Shown: one piece after another, positions 17,990 through 29,571 of the stretch
How positions within the stretch are numbered: position 1 is the stretch's first letter
Layout of the letters: every line of letters begins with the position of its first letter
DNA from: Sphingopyxis granuli NBRC 100800
Lineage (GTDB): Bacteria > Pseudomonadota > Alphaproteobacteria > Sphingomonadales > Sphingomonadaceae
Assembly: GCF_001591045.1 (NCBI RefSeq)
Contig: NZ_BCUA01000020.1
Coordinates: 1 to 54,366, forward strand
Length of the DNA stretch: 54,366 bases
Direction of reading: 5' to 3'
Translations under genes and position numbers: made by a program
The notes under the pieces: generated by a model
Told to the model about the DNA's origin: nothing
The model's input: the letters and a program-made list of their open reading frames with translations, nothing else
Database searches by the model: none

Positions 17990-19168
17990 ATGTCCAAGTC
18001 GACTCTTTCGTCCCACGAAGCCAATGCCCAGGGGCTCGCAGCGCTGAACGCCGGTGATTCCGCGACCGCGGTTCGGCTGTTCACGCACGCCGTCTCGATC
18101 GATCCGCAAGCCGGAAGCCTGTGGCGCAACCTCGCGCATGCGCACCGCCTGCTCGGTGACGACGACGGTGAGCGGCAGGCCCTGCAAGGCGCGCTCGAGA
18201 CCGATCAGCGCGACGTTGCCGCGCTCGTCCGGCTGGCCGAACTGCACGAACGGCGCAGCGAAACGCGCGACGCGCTTCTGCGCTGGTCGGCGGTGCTCCA
18301 GCTCGGCGAGCAGATCGCCGATCCCGCGCCGGCCTTTGTGCAGATTCTCGATCATGCGCGCGCCTATTGCCAGGCGCAGCAGGCCGCGCTCGCCGGCTTC
18401 GTCGAGCGCGAATTCGGTTCGCGCCTCTCGGCGCTCGATGAAACGGCGCGCCGGCGTTCCACCGCTTTCCTCGACCATGCCCTCGGGCGTCGCCGCGTCT
18501 ATCGGAACCAGTGCGCGGGCCTCCATTATCCGTTCCTGCCGGCCGACGAATATTTCGACGACCGCCATTTTCCGTGGTTCGACGATCTGGCCGCGCGCGC
18601 TCCGGCGATCCGCGCCGAACTCGAGGCGCTGCTCGCCGATCCCGGCGACGCGCTGCGGCCCTATGTCCGCATGGACAAAGGTGCATCGGGCAGCCAGTGG
18701 GACCAGCTGGATCACAATGCCGACTGGAGCGCCTGTTTCCTGTGGGAATATGGCCAGCCCAACCAGCCCGTCCTCGACCGCTGTCCGGAAACCGCCGCCG
18801 CGCTCGCCGCGACGCCCAGCGCGCATATTCCGGGCCGGGCGCCCAGCGCCTTTTTCTCGATGTTGCGCCCGCATACACGCATTCCGCCGCACACCGGCGT
18901 CACCAATACCCGGGCGATCATCCATCTGCCGCTGATCGTGCCGCCGCATTGCGGCTTCCGCGTCGGCGGGGAAACGCGCGAATGGGTCGAAGGCCGGCCC
19001 TTCGCTTTCGACGACACCATCGAACATGAAGCCTGGAACGAAAGCGACTCGCTGCGCGCCATCCTCATCTTCGACGTGTGGAACCCGCATTTGAGCCCCG
19101 AAGAGCAGGCCGTCATCGCCGATTATTGCCGGACGGCCGACGCGCTGACCGAGCCGGCGGCGCGATGA
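17990..19168 (+). CDS. TPR protein with aspartyl/asparaginyl beta-hydroxylase domain
   Basis: This is predicted to be an Fe(II)/2-oxoglutarate-dependent hydroxylase. The 392-residue protein has N-terminal tetratricopeptide-type repeats (residues about 5-115: ANAQGLAALNAGDSATAVRLFTHAV and following) and a C-terminal AspH-type domain from about 200. Its key motifs are HTGVTNTRAIIHLPL and FDDTIEHEAWNESDSLRAILIFDVWNP, giving the two metal-binding histidines and the arginine expected to bind 2-oxoglutarate. The TPR part probably recruits the substrate. ATG 17990 has a GGGAAAG ribosome site and is preferred to 17948. The substrate is unknown; neighbours suggest a link to the TonB receptor. Confidence 0.88.
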   Translation: MSKSTLSSHEANAQGLAALNAGDSATAVRLFTHAVSIDPQAGSLWRNLAHAHRLLGDDDGERQALQGALETDQRDVAALVRLAELHERRSETRDALLRWSAVLQLGEQIADPAPAFVQILDHARAYCQAQQAALAGFVEREFGSRLSALDETARRRSTAFLDHALGRRRVYRNQCAGLHYPFLPADEYFDDRHFPWFDDLAARAPAIRAELEALLADPGDALRPYVRMDKGASGSQWDQLDHNADWSACFLWEYGQPNQPVLDRCPETAAALAATPSAHIPGRAPSAFFSMLRPHTRIPPHTGVTNTRAIIHLPLIVPPHCGFRVGGETREWVEGRPFAFDDTIEHEAWNESDSLRAILIFDVWNPHLSPEEQAVIADYCRTADALTEPAAR

Positions 19169-19228
19169 GCCTCTTGCGAGTGGCGCGATCCATTGGTAAT
19201 TCGGGCTGATTGGCCGGAAGGGGCAGAC

Positions 19229-19471
19229 ATGTACGTGGCATCCATTATCCTGAGCGCCCTCTTGCAGGCGTCCAACCCGCAGCCCGTGGCGGACAAGAAA
19301 GAGGACCCCGATGCGGAAATGGTTTGCCGCCGGGTCGACGTGACCGGCTCGCTCGCCCGCAAGGAACGGGTGTGCAAGACGCGCGGTGAGTGGCGCCGTC
19401 TGGCGGATTCCGGCAATGCGGCCGCCCGCGACATCATAGACTTCAGTCGCAGCCGCCCGAGTGGGCAGTAG
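19229..19471 (+). CDS. Small exported hypothetical protein
   Basis: An 80-residue protein of a type I recognise from sphingomonads but without known function. It has a short hydrophobic N-terminus (MYVASIILSALLQA) that could act as a signal, then a conserved core: MVCRRVDVTGSLARKERVC followed by KTRGEWRRL. The two cysteines in this core could form a disulfide in the periplasm. The ATG at 19229 has GGGGCAG upstream. A 15-bp perfect hairpin lies 73 bp after the stop. Confidence 0.7.
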   Translation: MYVASIILSALLQASNPQPVADKKEDPDAEMVCRRVDVTGSLARKERVCKTRGEWRRLADSGNAAARDIIDFSRSRPSGQ

Positions 19472-19543
19472 GCTCCAGCGCATCGAACGCCAGGTGCCTG
19501 GCCTGACAAAACGGCAAAATATACGGTAGAAGCGGATTTCAGA

Positions 19544-19576
19544 ACCACCGGTCTGGATCGAATCCAGACCGGTGGT
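19544..19576. terminator. Perfect 15-bp hairpin between convergent genes
   Basis: ACCACCGGTCTGGAT (19544-19558) pairs with ATCCAGACCGGTGGT (19562-19576) around a three-base loop. It sits between the small exported protein and the end of clpB and could stop transcription from both sides, although neither side has a clear T run. Confidence 0.6.
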
Positions 19577-19592
19577 CCTGTCTTTGGCCTCC

Positions 19593-22172
<2,580 letters not shown>

Positions 22173-22199
22173 GTAAAGGATCCCCTTTCTTGCCGACAG

Positions 22200-22227
22200 A
22201 GATAGTGTTGCCGTTATGCAACACAAG
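22200..22227 (-). promoter_or_regulatory. Candidate sigma-32 (heat-shock) promoter of clpB
   Basis: On the minus strand CTTG (22224-22227) is followed by a 17-base spacer and ACTATCT (22200-22206), close to the alphaproteobacterial heat-shock pattern CTTG-N17-CYTATNT with one mismatch. The predicted transcript start would be about 20 bases before the clpB ATG. The spacer contains a perfect inverted repeat TGTTGC-N6-GCAACA (22206-22223), a possible operator. Confidence 0.45.
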
Positions 22228-22305
22228 AGCGCGTTTCGAGATTCGCGTGGAGAGGGGGAGGTGCGGCGAAAATCGGCCGGGAGGAGCGCAGGGTTGGGGA
22301 AGATA

Positions 22306-22524
22306 CGCGCAGAGGCGCAGAGATCGCAGAGAGTTTGAATCGGGTTCACGCGGAGCCGCGGAGACGCGGAGAACTCGCGCTTGCCGCGAAGCGGCTTCTT
22401 CTCGCCCACCTTGTCGTCAGGCGCCGAGATCGGGAAAATATGGGGCCTGTCGGCCCTAACCATATCTCCGCGCCTCCGCGGCTCCGCGTGAACATGATCT
22501 CTGCGATCTCTGCGCCTCTGCGCG
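22306..22524. repeat. Large inverted repeat between clpB and the acylase gene
   Basis: Two arm pairs form a long inverted repeat. 22306-22332 matches the reverse complement of 22498-22524 perfectly (27 bp). 22344-22372 matches 22465-22493 with one mismatch (29 bp). The arms are made of short GCAGAG and CGCGGAG units. This is most of the 446-bp gap between the two divergent genes; the remainder holds the promoters. It resembles dispersed non-coding repeats in sphingomonads and codes for nothing I can support. Confidence 0.75.
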
Positions 22525-22618
22525 AATCGTTTCCGAAGCCCCCAGGCGACACAGCCGCTTGCCTTCGCACCGTTCGCCCGCCACACCATCGCGGCCGAAG
22601 ACAGGAAGGATGGCGGAC

Positions 22619-24775
22619 ATGCTGCGACGGGCTGTGCTGGGATTGCTCCTGCTGCTGGCGGCCGCCGCGCTGGGGCTGGCCTTGTGGGAGCCGCTGACGG
22701 CGCAGGCGCCCGCCGCGCCTGCCTTCCGGCCGACCGACGTCCAGATCGCGCGCGACAAATTCGGGGTGCCGCACATCTTCGGCAAGACCGATGCCGACGT
22801 CGCCTATGGCGTCGCCTATGCCCATGCCGAGGATGATTTCTCGACCCTGCAGGAGGTGCTTGCGATGACCCGCGGGCGCGCCGGGGCGATGCTGGGCGAG
22901 GACGGGGCGAAGATCGATTATGTCGCCGAACTGCTCGGCGTGCGCGCGACGACCGCGCGCGACTGGCCGCGCCTGCCTGCGGACGTGCGGGCGCTGTTCA
23001 CCGCCTATGCCGCCGGGCTCAATCATTATGCCGACAAGCATCCGGACGAAGTCCGCCTGTCGGGGCTGTTCCCCGTCACCGGCGAAGATGTCGTCGCAGG
23101 CTTCGTGCTGCGGTCGCCCTTCTTCTTCGGGCTCGATTCGACGATTGGCTCGCTCGCCGAGGGCACGCCGCTGGCGCGCGAGGGCGGGCCGGCGCTCGAC
23201 CCCAAGGGGCAGCCGGTCGCGCGCGACCTGACCCCGGTCGGGCGCGATCCCGACGACAATGGCTCGAACGCGATGGCGGTCGCGCCGTCGCGCTCGACCG
23301 ACGGCGCGACGCGGCTCGTCTCCAACTCGCACCAGCCGTGGACGGGCGGCGTCGCCTGGTACGAACTGGTCGTCCATTCGGGCGAGGGCTGGGATTTCGC
23401 CGGGGCGAATTTTCCGGGGTCGCCCTATCCTTTCCTCGGTCACAACAAGTATCTCGGCTGGACCAACACGGTGAACCGGCCCGACCTGATCGACGTCTAC
23501 CAGCTGGCACTCGATGACAGCGGCGAGAATTACCGCTTCGACGGGAAGTGGGTGCCGCTGGAAACGAAGCGGGTCTGGCTGCGCGTCAAATATGGTCCCT
23601 TCGTGCTGCCGGTGCCGCGCACCGTCCATCGCTCGGTGCACGGGCCGGTGATCGTCGGTGCCAAGGGCGCCTTCGCCATCCGCTACGCCGGGATCGACCA
23701 GGCGAACATGGTCACGCAATATTACCGGCTGAACAAGGCGCGCGATTTCGCCGAGTGGCGCGCGGCAATGGCAGGGCAGGGCGTGCCGGCGACCAATTTC
23801 GTCTATGCCGATGCCAGGGGCAATATCGGCTTCTTCTATAATGCGATGTTCCCCGACCGGCCCGCCGGCTATAATTGGCGCGGCGTCCTGCCGGGCGACA
23901 CATCGGCGAATTTGTGGACGAAGGCGCTGCCCTTCGACCGGGTGCCGGCGCTGGTCAATCCGCGCTCGGGCTATGTGATGAACGCGAACAACACGCCGTG
24001 GGTCGCGGCGGGGCCGGGCGACGAGCTCGACGCTGCGGCCTTTTCGCCCTTGCTGGGGATCGAGGACGATATGACCAACCGCGCGTCGCGGCTGATCGAG
24101 CTGTTCGAGGCGTCGGGGCCGATCGACGAGGCGCGGCTGAAGGCGATCAAATACGACACCAGCTATGCGAAGACCGGCTATGCCAAGGCGTGGATCGACC
24201 GGCTGCTCGCGCTCGACGTCAGCGGCGACCCGGCGCTGGCCGAGGCGCAGCGGCTGCTGCGCAAGTGGGACTGGAACCTCGACGGCAAGGGGCATGGCGA
24301 TGCGCTGGCGCTGATGCTGCTGCGCCCCGCGGGCGGGCGCCATTACCAGCGACGCCCGCCGCCCGACCCGCTGACCGTGCTCAAGCAGACGGTCGTGCAT
24401 CTACAGGACCATTTCGCGACGCTCGATCCGAAGCTGGGCACGGTGCTGCGGCTGCGGCACGGCGAGGGACCGCACCGTGTCGACCTGCCGCTCGACGGCG
24501 GCAACGACACGATCCGCGCCTCGACGCTGTGGGATGTGGAGCCCGACGGGCGGCTGAAAGTGCGCCACGGCGACAGCTTCATCCTGTTCGTGACGTGGGA
24601 CCGCGACGGGCGGGTGCATTCGGAATCGATCCAGCCCTTCGGGGCCGCGACGACGCGGCCGGACAGTCCGCACTATAACGACCAGGCGCCGCTGTTCGTG
24701 GCGCACAGGTTGAAGCCGGTGCTGTTCGACCCGGCGGCGCTGCGCGCCAGCGGGGCGCGTTTCTATCGGCCTTGA
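22619..24775 (+). CDS. Penicillin acylase family (N-terminal nucleophile) amidohydrolase
   Basis: This is an exported Ntn-hydrolase of the penicillin G acylase family; members cleave amide bonds in beta-lactams, acyl-homoserine lactones or other N-acyl compounds. The 718-residue precursor has an N-terminal hydrophobic segment (residues 5-22), an alpha-chain region, and the maturation site [10 protein letters not shown]. Ser216 would become the catalytic N-terminus of the beta chain after self-cleavage. A later NANNTPW segment supplies the conserved Asn. ATG 22619 has AGGAAGG nine bases upstream; ATG 22610 lies directly against it and is less likely. The substrate is unknown; quorum-signal quenching is one possibility. 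Confidence 0.9.
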   Translation: MLRRAVLGLLLLLAAAALGLALWEPLTAQAPAAPAFRPTDVQIARDKFGVPHIFGKTDADVAYGVAYAHAEDDFSTLQEVLAMTRGRAGAMLGEDGAKIDYVAELLGVRATTARDWPRLPADVRALFTAYAAGLNHYADKHPDEVRLSGLFPVTGEDVVAGFVLRSPFFFGLDSTIGSLAEGTPLAREGGPALDPKGQPVARDLTPVGRDPDDNGSNAMAVAPSRSTDGATRLVSNSHQPWTGGVAWYELVVHSGEGWDFAGANFPGSPYPFLGHNKYLGWTNTVNRPDLIDVYQLALDDSGENYRFDGKWVPLETKRVWLRVKYGPFVLPVPRTVHRSVHGPVIVGAKGAFAIRYAGIDQANMVTQYYRLNKARDFAEWRAAMAGQGVPATNFVYADARGNIGFFYNAMFPDRPAGYNWRGVLPGDTSANLWTKALPFDRVPALVNPRSGYVMNANNTPWVAAGPGDELDAAAFSPLLGIEDDMTNRASRLIELFEASGPIDEARLKAIKYDTSYAKTGYAKAWIDRLLALDVSGDPALAEAQRLLRKWDWNLDGKGHGDALALMLLRPAGGRHYQRRPPPDPLTVLKQTVVHLQDHFATLDPKLGTVLRLRHGEGPHRVDLPLDGGNDTIRASTLWDVEPDGRLKVRHGDSFILFVTWDRDGRVHSESIQPFGAATTRPDSPHYNDQAPLFVAHRLKPVLFDPAALRASGARFYRP

Positions 24776-24870
24776 AAGCCCCGCACGGCCGTCCTACACC
24801 ATTGATACACTGCCGTTCGGCACGGCCGGTCCGCAGGCCGGCCGGTTTCTCCCCGTTCGAGAGGATGTCC

Positions 24871-27756
24871 ATGCCGCGTCTTTCCCGTCTCGCCGCCGCC
24901 CTTGCCCTGTCGACCGCGCTGGTCGCCGCCGGTCCCGCGCTCGCCAAAAGCAAGGCGGCGCAGCCCGCGCCGGTCGCCGAACTGGTGAAGGCGGTCGACA
25001 TTCCGTGGCAGGCTTTCACGCTCGACAACGGCCTGCGCGTGATCGTGCACGAGGATCGCAAGGCGCCGGTGGTCGCGGTGTCGGTGTGGTATCGCGTCGG
25101 GTCGAAGCATGAGCCGAAGGGCAAGACGGGCTTCGCGCACCTGTTCGAGCATCTGATGTTCAACGGATCGGAGAATGCGCCCGGCGATTTCTTCGAGCCG
25201 CTGCAACAGGTCGGCGCGACCGATTTCAACGGCACCACCAGCATGGACCGCACCAATTATTTCGAGACGGTGCCGACCGGCGCGCTCGACCGCGCGCTGT
25301 TCCTCGAAAGCGACCGCATGGGGCATCTGCTCGGCGCGGTGACGCAGGACAAACTCGACAATCAGCGCGGCGTCGTCCAGAACGAGAAGCGGCAGGGCGA
25401 CAACAATCCCTTCGGCCTGCTGCGCTACGAGATTTTCGAGAATCTCTTTCCCACCGGCCATCCCTATCATCACAGCACCATCGGCTCGATGGCCGACCTC
25501 GATTCGGCGTCGCTCGACGATGTGAAGCGCTGGTTCACCGACCATTACGGACCGAACAACGCGGTGCTCGTGCTCGCGGGCGACATCGATGTCGCGACCG
25601 CGAAGGCGAAGGTGACCGAATGGTTCGGCGACATTGCGCAGGGCCCCGCGGTGACCGCGCCACCGGTGTCGGTGCCGACGCTGCCCGCGCCGCTCGCCAG
25701 GGAGGTCCGTGACCTGATCCCGACGACGCGCCTCTATCGCATGTGGGCGATCCCCGGTCTCAACGATCCCGAGGCGGTGCCGCTGCAGATGGCGGCGACC
25801 GTGCTCGGCGGGCTTTCCTCTTCGCGGCTCGACAATGCGATGGTCCGCAAGGACCCGGTCGCGGTGGCGGTCGCCGCCTATGCGCAAACCTTTGAGGATG
25901 CGGGCATATTGATTGTCCAGGCGGACGTGAAGGAAGGCGTCGATCCGGCGCTGGTCGGCCAGAAACTCGACGCAGAGATCGCCAGATTCCTCGAAACCGG
26001 GCCGACCGCCGACGAACTGCAACGCGCGGCGGCGAGCTATCTGGGCGGCACGATCGCCGGGCTCGAATCGGTCGGCGGCTTCGGCGGCAAGGCGGTGACG
26101 CTGGCCGAGGGCGCGCTCTATTCGAACGATCCGGATCATTACCGGACCGAGCTCGACCGGCTTGCGAAGACGACCCCCGAGCAGGCGGCGGCGGTGGCGC
26201 GCAAATGGATGGCGCGACCGGCCTTCTCGCTCACCTACACGCCCGGCGAGCGCACCGAGGGCGGCGAGAACCGCGGCGGCGCGGTGACGGCGGGCAAAGC
26301 CGCGGCGGCCGTCGCGCCCGACCGCTACTGGAACGCGGCGCTCGGCGACGTCGGGCCCGATACGGGTGCGGCGGGGGCGACGGCGATCGCCGACCGGTCG
26401 CAGCTGCCGGCGGTGAGCGGGCTCACCGCGCTCGACTTCCCGGCAATCGAGCGCACGACGCTGCGCAACGGGATCGAGGTCGTCTTCGCGCGGCGGACCG
26501 CGGTGCCGACGGTGCAGGTCGCGGTCAGCTTCGACGCCGGCTATGCCGCCGACCCGCACGATGCGCTTGGCACCCAGTCGCTGATGCTCAGCCTGATGGA
26601 CGAGGGGACGACCAGCCTCGATTCGATTGCCTTCGCCGAGGCGAAGGAGCGGCTCGGCGCGCAGATCGACGGGACCGCCAACGCCGACGAGACGATTTTC
26701 AGCCTGTTCGCGCTCAAGCCCAACCTCAGCGCCTCGCTTGGCCTGCTCGCCGACTATATCCGCCACCCGGCCTTCGACGCGCAGGAACTGGAGCGGGTGC
26801 GCGCGCAGCAGCTCAACCGCCTGAAGGCCGAGCTCAACAACCCGAACGCGATCGCCTCGCGCGTGCTGCGGCCGGCGCTTTATGGCGCCGACCATCCCTA
26901 TGGTATCCCGCCCTCGGGCCTCGGGAATGCCAAGGCGGTCGCGGCGGCGACGCGCGACCAGCTCGTCGCCTTCCATTCGGCGTGGATCCGCCCCGACAAC
27001 GCCCGCATCTTCGTCGTCGGCGATACCACGCTCGCCGAAGTGCGGCGGCAGCTCGACGCGACGCTCGGCCAGTGGAAGCCGCCCGCGGCGCCGAAGGGCG
27101 AGAAGCATTTCGACATCGCCATCCCCGCGCCGCAGCCGCGCATCCTGCTGGTCGACCGGCCCAAATCGCCGCAATCGGTCATCATGGCGGGCAAGGTGCT
27201 CGCCGCAAAGGGCTCCGACAGCCTCGAGGTGCTGCGCGCCGCGAACGACATTTTCGGCGGCGACTTCCTGTCGCGCTTCAACATGAACCTGCGCGAGACC
27301 AAGGGCTGGTCCTATGGCGTGCGTTCGGCGGTCTCGGCCGACAAGGACCGGCTGACCTGGGTCGTGGTCGCGCCGGTGCAGACCGACCGCACCGGCGATT
27401 CGATCCGCGAGTTCCGCAGCGACCTCCAGACCTTCCTCGGCGACAAGGGGGTGACGGCGGCGGAGCTGGAGCGGACGGTCAACGGCAGCGTCCGCGAATT
27501 GCCCGGCAGCTTCGAGACGTCGGGCGACGTGCTCGGCGGGCTGCGCTCGATCGTCAAGTTCGATCGCCCCGACAATTATTACGAGACGATCGCCGCGAAA
27601 TACGAGGCGATGTCCATGCCCGCCGTCGACGCCGTGGCGCGCGAGGCGCTGAGCGTCGACGATCTCGTCTATGTCGTCGTCGGCGACGCCTCGATCGTGA
27701 AACCACAGCTTGACGGACTGGGTTTGAACGTCGAAACAGTGGCTCCAGCTAATTGA
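24871..27756 (+). CDS. M16 family zinc peptidase, two-domain, exported
   Basis: This is an envelope metallopeptidase of the pitrilysin/insulinase family. The 961-residue protein has a signal peptide (cut near residue 28, ALAKSKA). The active N-terminal half carries the inverted zinc motif HLFEH at residues 90-94 and a downstream glutamate in the NQRGVVQNEKRQ region. A second M16 half (from about 520) lacks the zinc motif and is the usual inactive partner. ATG 24871 is preferred to 24865 because GAGAGG is too close to the latter. The start lies about 95 bp after the acylase gene, so they may be co-transcribed. Confidence 0.93.
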   Translation: MPRLSRLAAALALSTALVAAGPALAKSKAAQPAPVAELVKAVDIPWQAFTLDNGLRVIVHEDRKAPVVAVSVWYRVGSKHEPKGKTGFAHLFEHLMFNGSENAPGDFFEPLQQVGATDFNGTTSMDRTNYFETVPTGALDRALFLESDRMGHLLGAVTQDKLDNQRGVVQNEKRQGDNNPFGLLRYEIFENLFPTGHPYHHSTIGSMADLDSASLDDVKRWFTDHYGPNNAVLVLAGDIDVATAKAKVTEWFGDIAQGPAVTAPPVSVPTLPAPLAREVRDLIPTTRLYRMWAIPGLNDPEAVPLQMAATVLGGLSSSRLDNAMVRKDPVAVAVAAYAQTFEDAGILIVQADVKEGVDPALVGQKLDAEIARFLETGPTADELQRAAASYLGGTIAGLESVGGFGGKAVTLAEGALYSNDPDHYRTELDRLAKTTPEQAAAVARKWMARPAFSLTYTPGERTEGGENRGGAVTAGKAAAAVAPDRYWNAALGDVGPDTGAAGATAIADRSQLPAVSGLTALDFPAIERTTLRNGIEVVFARRTAVPTVQVAVSFDAGYAADPHDALGTQSLMLSLMDEGTTSLDSIAFAEAKERLGAQIDGTANADETIFSLFALKPNLSASLGLLADYIRHPAFDAQELERVRAQQLNRLKAELNNPNAIASRVLRPALYGADHPYGIPPSGLGNAKAVAAATRDQLVAFHSAWIRPDNARIFVVGDTTLAEVRRQLDATLGQWKPPAAPKGEKHFDIAIPAPQPRILLVDRPKSPQSVIMAGKVLAAKGSDSLEVLRAANDIFGGDFLSRFNMNLRETKGWSYGVRSAVSADKDRLTWVVVAPVQTDRTGDSIREFRSDLQTFLGDKGVTAAELERTVNGSVRELPGSFETSGDVLGGLRSIVKFDRPDNYYETIAAKYEAMSMPAVDAVAREALSVDDLVYVVVGDASIVKPQLDGLGLNVETVAPAN

Positions 27757-27781
27757 CATTAGTTTCAGTAGGAGGGTTTCG

Positions 27782-28084
27782 ATGTCTCAAGTCGACGGCA
27801 GCTATGATTGCGTGACCAAGTCGCCGATGGGCGACCAGAAGTCGGTCTTCACCGTGAAGAGCGAGGGCGACAGCTTCACCGGCCAGAACGCCGGCACGAT
27901 GGGATCGCTCGACGTCGAGAACGGCAAGGTCGACGGCAACAAGCTGAACTGGACGATGAACATGAAGGTGCCGATGCCGATGACGCTCGAATGCGAAGCG
28001 ACCATCGACGGCGACACGCTGACCGGCACGATCAAGGCCGGTCCCTTCGGTTCGATGGCGATGACTGGCACCCGCCAGGCCTGA
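27782..28084 (+). CDS. Small beta-rich hypothetical protein
   Basis: A 100-residue protein with no signal peptide. It alternates short strands and turns (DGSYDCVTKSPMGDQKSVFTV, DSFTGQNAGTMGS, LECEATIDGDTLTGTIKAGPFG), a pattern like half of a lipocalin-type barrel. I know similar proteins in sphingomonads, usually annotated hypothetical. It has a very strong AGGAGG ribosome site and is followed by a terminator, suggesting high expression. It lies 25 bp after the M16 gene and probably shares its transcript. Confidence 0.75.
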   Translation: MSQVDGSYDCVTKSPMGDQKSVFTVKSEGDSFTGQNAGTMGSLDVENGKVDGNKLNWTMNMKVPMPMTLECEATIDGDTLTGTIKAGPFGSMAMTGTRQA

Positions 28085-28115
28085 CCGTCCGGTCCGGACC
28101 ATATTTCCGGCGAAG

Positions 28116-28150
28116 GGGCCGTCCCGGGCGACCGGGGCGGCCCTTTGCTT
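28116..28150 (+). terminator. Rho-independent-type terminator
   Basis: Stem GGGCCGTCCCGG (28116-28127) pairs with CCGGGGCGGCCC (28132-28143), one G-U pair, loop GCGA, followed by TTTGCTT. Confidence 0.8.
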
Positions 28151-28211
28151 ATGGGGCCGTCCAGTCTTTCGCCGGCCGGCACGTGGATAGGGGCTATCCA
28201 AAGCGGCGGCA

Positions 28212-28236
28212 TGTGCATACATTGTTGCAATGCACA
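28212..28236. promoter_or_regulatory. Inverted repeat over the MFS exporter start, possible operator
   Basis: TGTGCAT (28212-28218) and ATGCACA (28230-28236) form a perfect 7-bp inverted repeat with 11 bases between. The right half contains the first possible start codon of the exporter gene. A bound regulator would block translation or transcription start. No regulator gene is adjacent. Confidence 0.35.
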
Positions 28237-29477
28237 AAATGACAGAGCCTTCGCCGCGGTTGAGCCTCCCCGGCGATCGTGAAATGGTGATCATGATGGC
28301 GATGGTTATGGCGCTGAACGCGCTCGCCATCGATTCGATGCTGCCCGCGCTGCCCGCGATCGGCCGCGGGCTGGAGGTCGCGGTGGCGAACCACCGCCAA
28401 TATGTGATCTCGGTCTATCTGCTCGGCATCGGGATCGGTTCGCTCGTCTATGGCCCGCTCGCCGACCGCTTCGGGCGCAAGGGGGTGCTGGTGCCGGCGC
28501 TGGTCGGCTATGTGATCCTGTCGATCGGCTGCGGGCTCGCGATGAGCTTTCCGATGCTGCTCGCGCTGCGTTTCGGGCATGGGCTGGTCAGCGCTGCGCT
28601 GGGCGTGATCGTCGTCGCGGTGATCCGCGATCTCTTTTCGGGCGATGCGATGGCGAAGCGCCTGTCGCTGATCTTCCTCGTCTTCATGGTCGTGCCGATC
28701 ATCGCCCCGACGATGGGCGCGGGGGTCGAGGCGGTCGCCGGCTGGCGTGCGATCTTCATCGTCCTCGCGGTGATGGGGGTGGTGATGATCCTCTGGCTGC
28801 GCCGGCTGCCCGAAACGCTCGCTCACGCCGACGTGCGCCCGCTCGACTGGCGCACGATGGTTGCGGGCTGGGCGACGGTGACGCGGCACCGCCGCGCCGC
28901 GGGCTACATGATCGCCTCGGGCATGATGCAGGCCGCGCTCTATGGCTATCTCAATAGTAGCGAGCAGATCATCGCCGACGTCTTCGACGCGCGAAGCCTG
29001 TTTCCGTTGGTCTTCGCCTGCGTCGCCATCGGCATCGCGGCGGCGAATTTCTCGAACGCGGCGATCGTCGAGCGCTTCGGTGCACGGCGCGTGTCGCAAA
29101 GCGCCGTCTTCGCCTTCATGGCGACGTCGATCGCACAGATCCTCGTCGCGCTGAGCGGCGGCGAGACGCTGTGGATGTTCACGGTTCTGATGATGATCAA
29201 CGTCGGTCTGATCGGGTTCATCGGCAGCAATTTCGGTTCGATCGCGATGGAGGATTTCGGCCATATGGCGGGCGTCGCCTCCTCCTATCAGAGCTTTGCG
29301 AAGACGCTGCTCGCCGCGGGGGCGGGGGCGCTGATCGGGCAATTGTACGACGGGACGACGCTGCCGCTCGCCTATGCCTTCTGCGCCTGCGCCGTCATCG
29401 GCCTGGCGCTGGTCCTGTGGGCCGAGCGCGGCAAGCTGTTCACCCGGCCGGGAACCGCGGCCAAAACCCCCTTCTGA
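28230..29477 (+). CDS. MFS transporter, Bcr/CflA drug-exporter subfamily
   Basis: This is an inner-membrane proton-driven exporter of the major facilitator superfamily. The 415-residue protein has 12 hydrophobic segments. The Bcr/CflA pattern is present: N.LAIDSMLPALPAIG in helix 1, GPLADRFGRKGVLV (motif A) after helix 2, and RFGHGLVSAALGVIVVAVIRDLFSGDAMAKRLS (motif B and the subfamily RD...G) in helices 4-5. Typical substrates are drugs or sulfonamides. Two starts are possible, 28230 and 28239; neither has a clear ribosome site. An inverted repeat spans the first start. Confidence 0.9.
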   Translation: MHKMTEPSPRLSLPGDREMVIMMAMVMALNALAIDSMLPALPAIGRGLEVAVANHRQYVISVYLLGIGIGSLVYGPLADRFGRKGVLVPALVGYVILSIGCGLAMSFPMLLALRFGHGLVSAALGVIVVAVIRDLFSGDAMAKRLSLIFLVFMVVPIIAPTMGAGVEAVAGWRAIFIVLAVMGVVMILWLRRLPETLAHADVRPLDWRTMVAGWATVTRHRRAAGYMIASGMMQAALYGYLNSSEQIIADVFDARSLFPLVFACVAIGIAAANFSNAAIVERFGARRVSQSAVFAFMATSIAQILVALSGGETLWMFTVLMMINVGLIGFIGSNFGSIAMEDFGHMAGVASSYQSFAKTLLAAGAGALIGQLYDGTTLPLAYAFCACAVIGLALVLWAERGKLFTRPGTAAKTPF

Positions 29478-29522
29478 CGCGCCGGACGGTGGCGGCCCGC
29501 GCAGCAGAGAGGCCGCGCAAGA

Positions 29523-29547
29523 GAAAGGGGGCGCGAGGCCCCCTTTC
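29523..29547. terminator. Bidirectional terminator between convergent genes
   Basis: GAAAGGGGGC (29523-29532) pairs with GCCCCCTTTC (29538-29547), loop GCGAG. It lies between the convergent MFS and amino-acid permease genes and can serve both. Confidence 0.8.
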
Positions 29548-29571
29548 GTCTTTCGAGTTCCGATCGCCGGC

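Noticed and set aside
24763..27759. A 998-codon open frame antisense to the M16 peptidase
   Set aside because: Same cause: Arg/Asp/Val/Glu-rich composition with no domain, opposite a clear double M16 protein.
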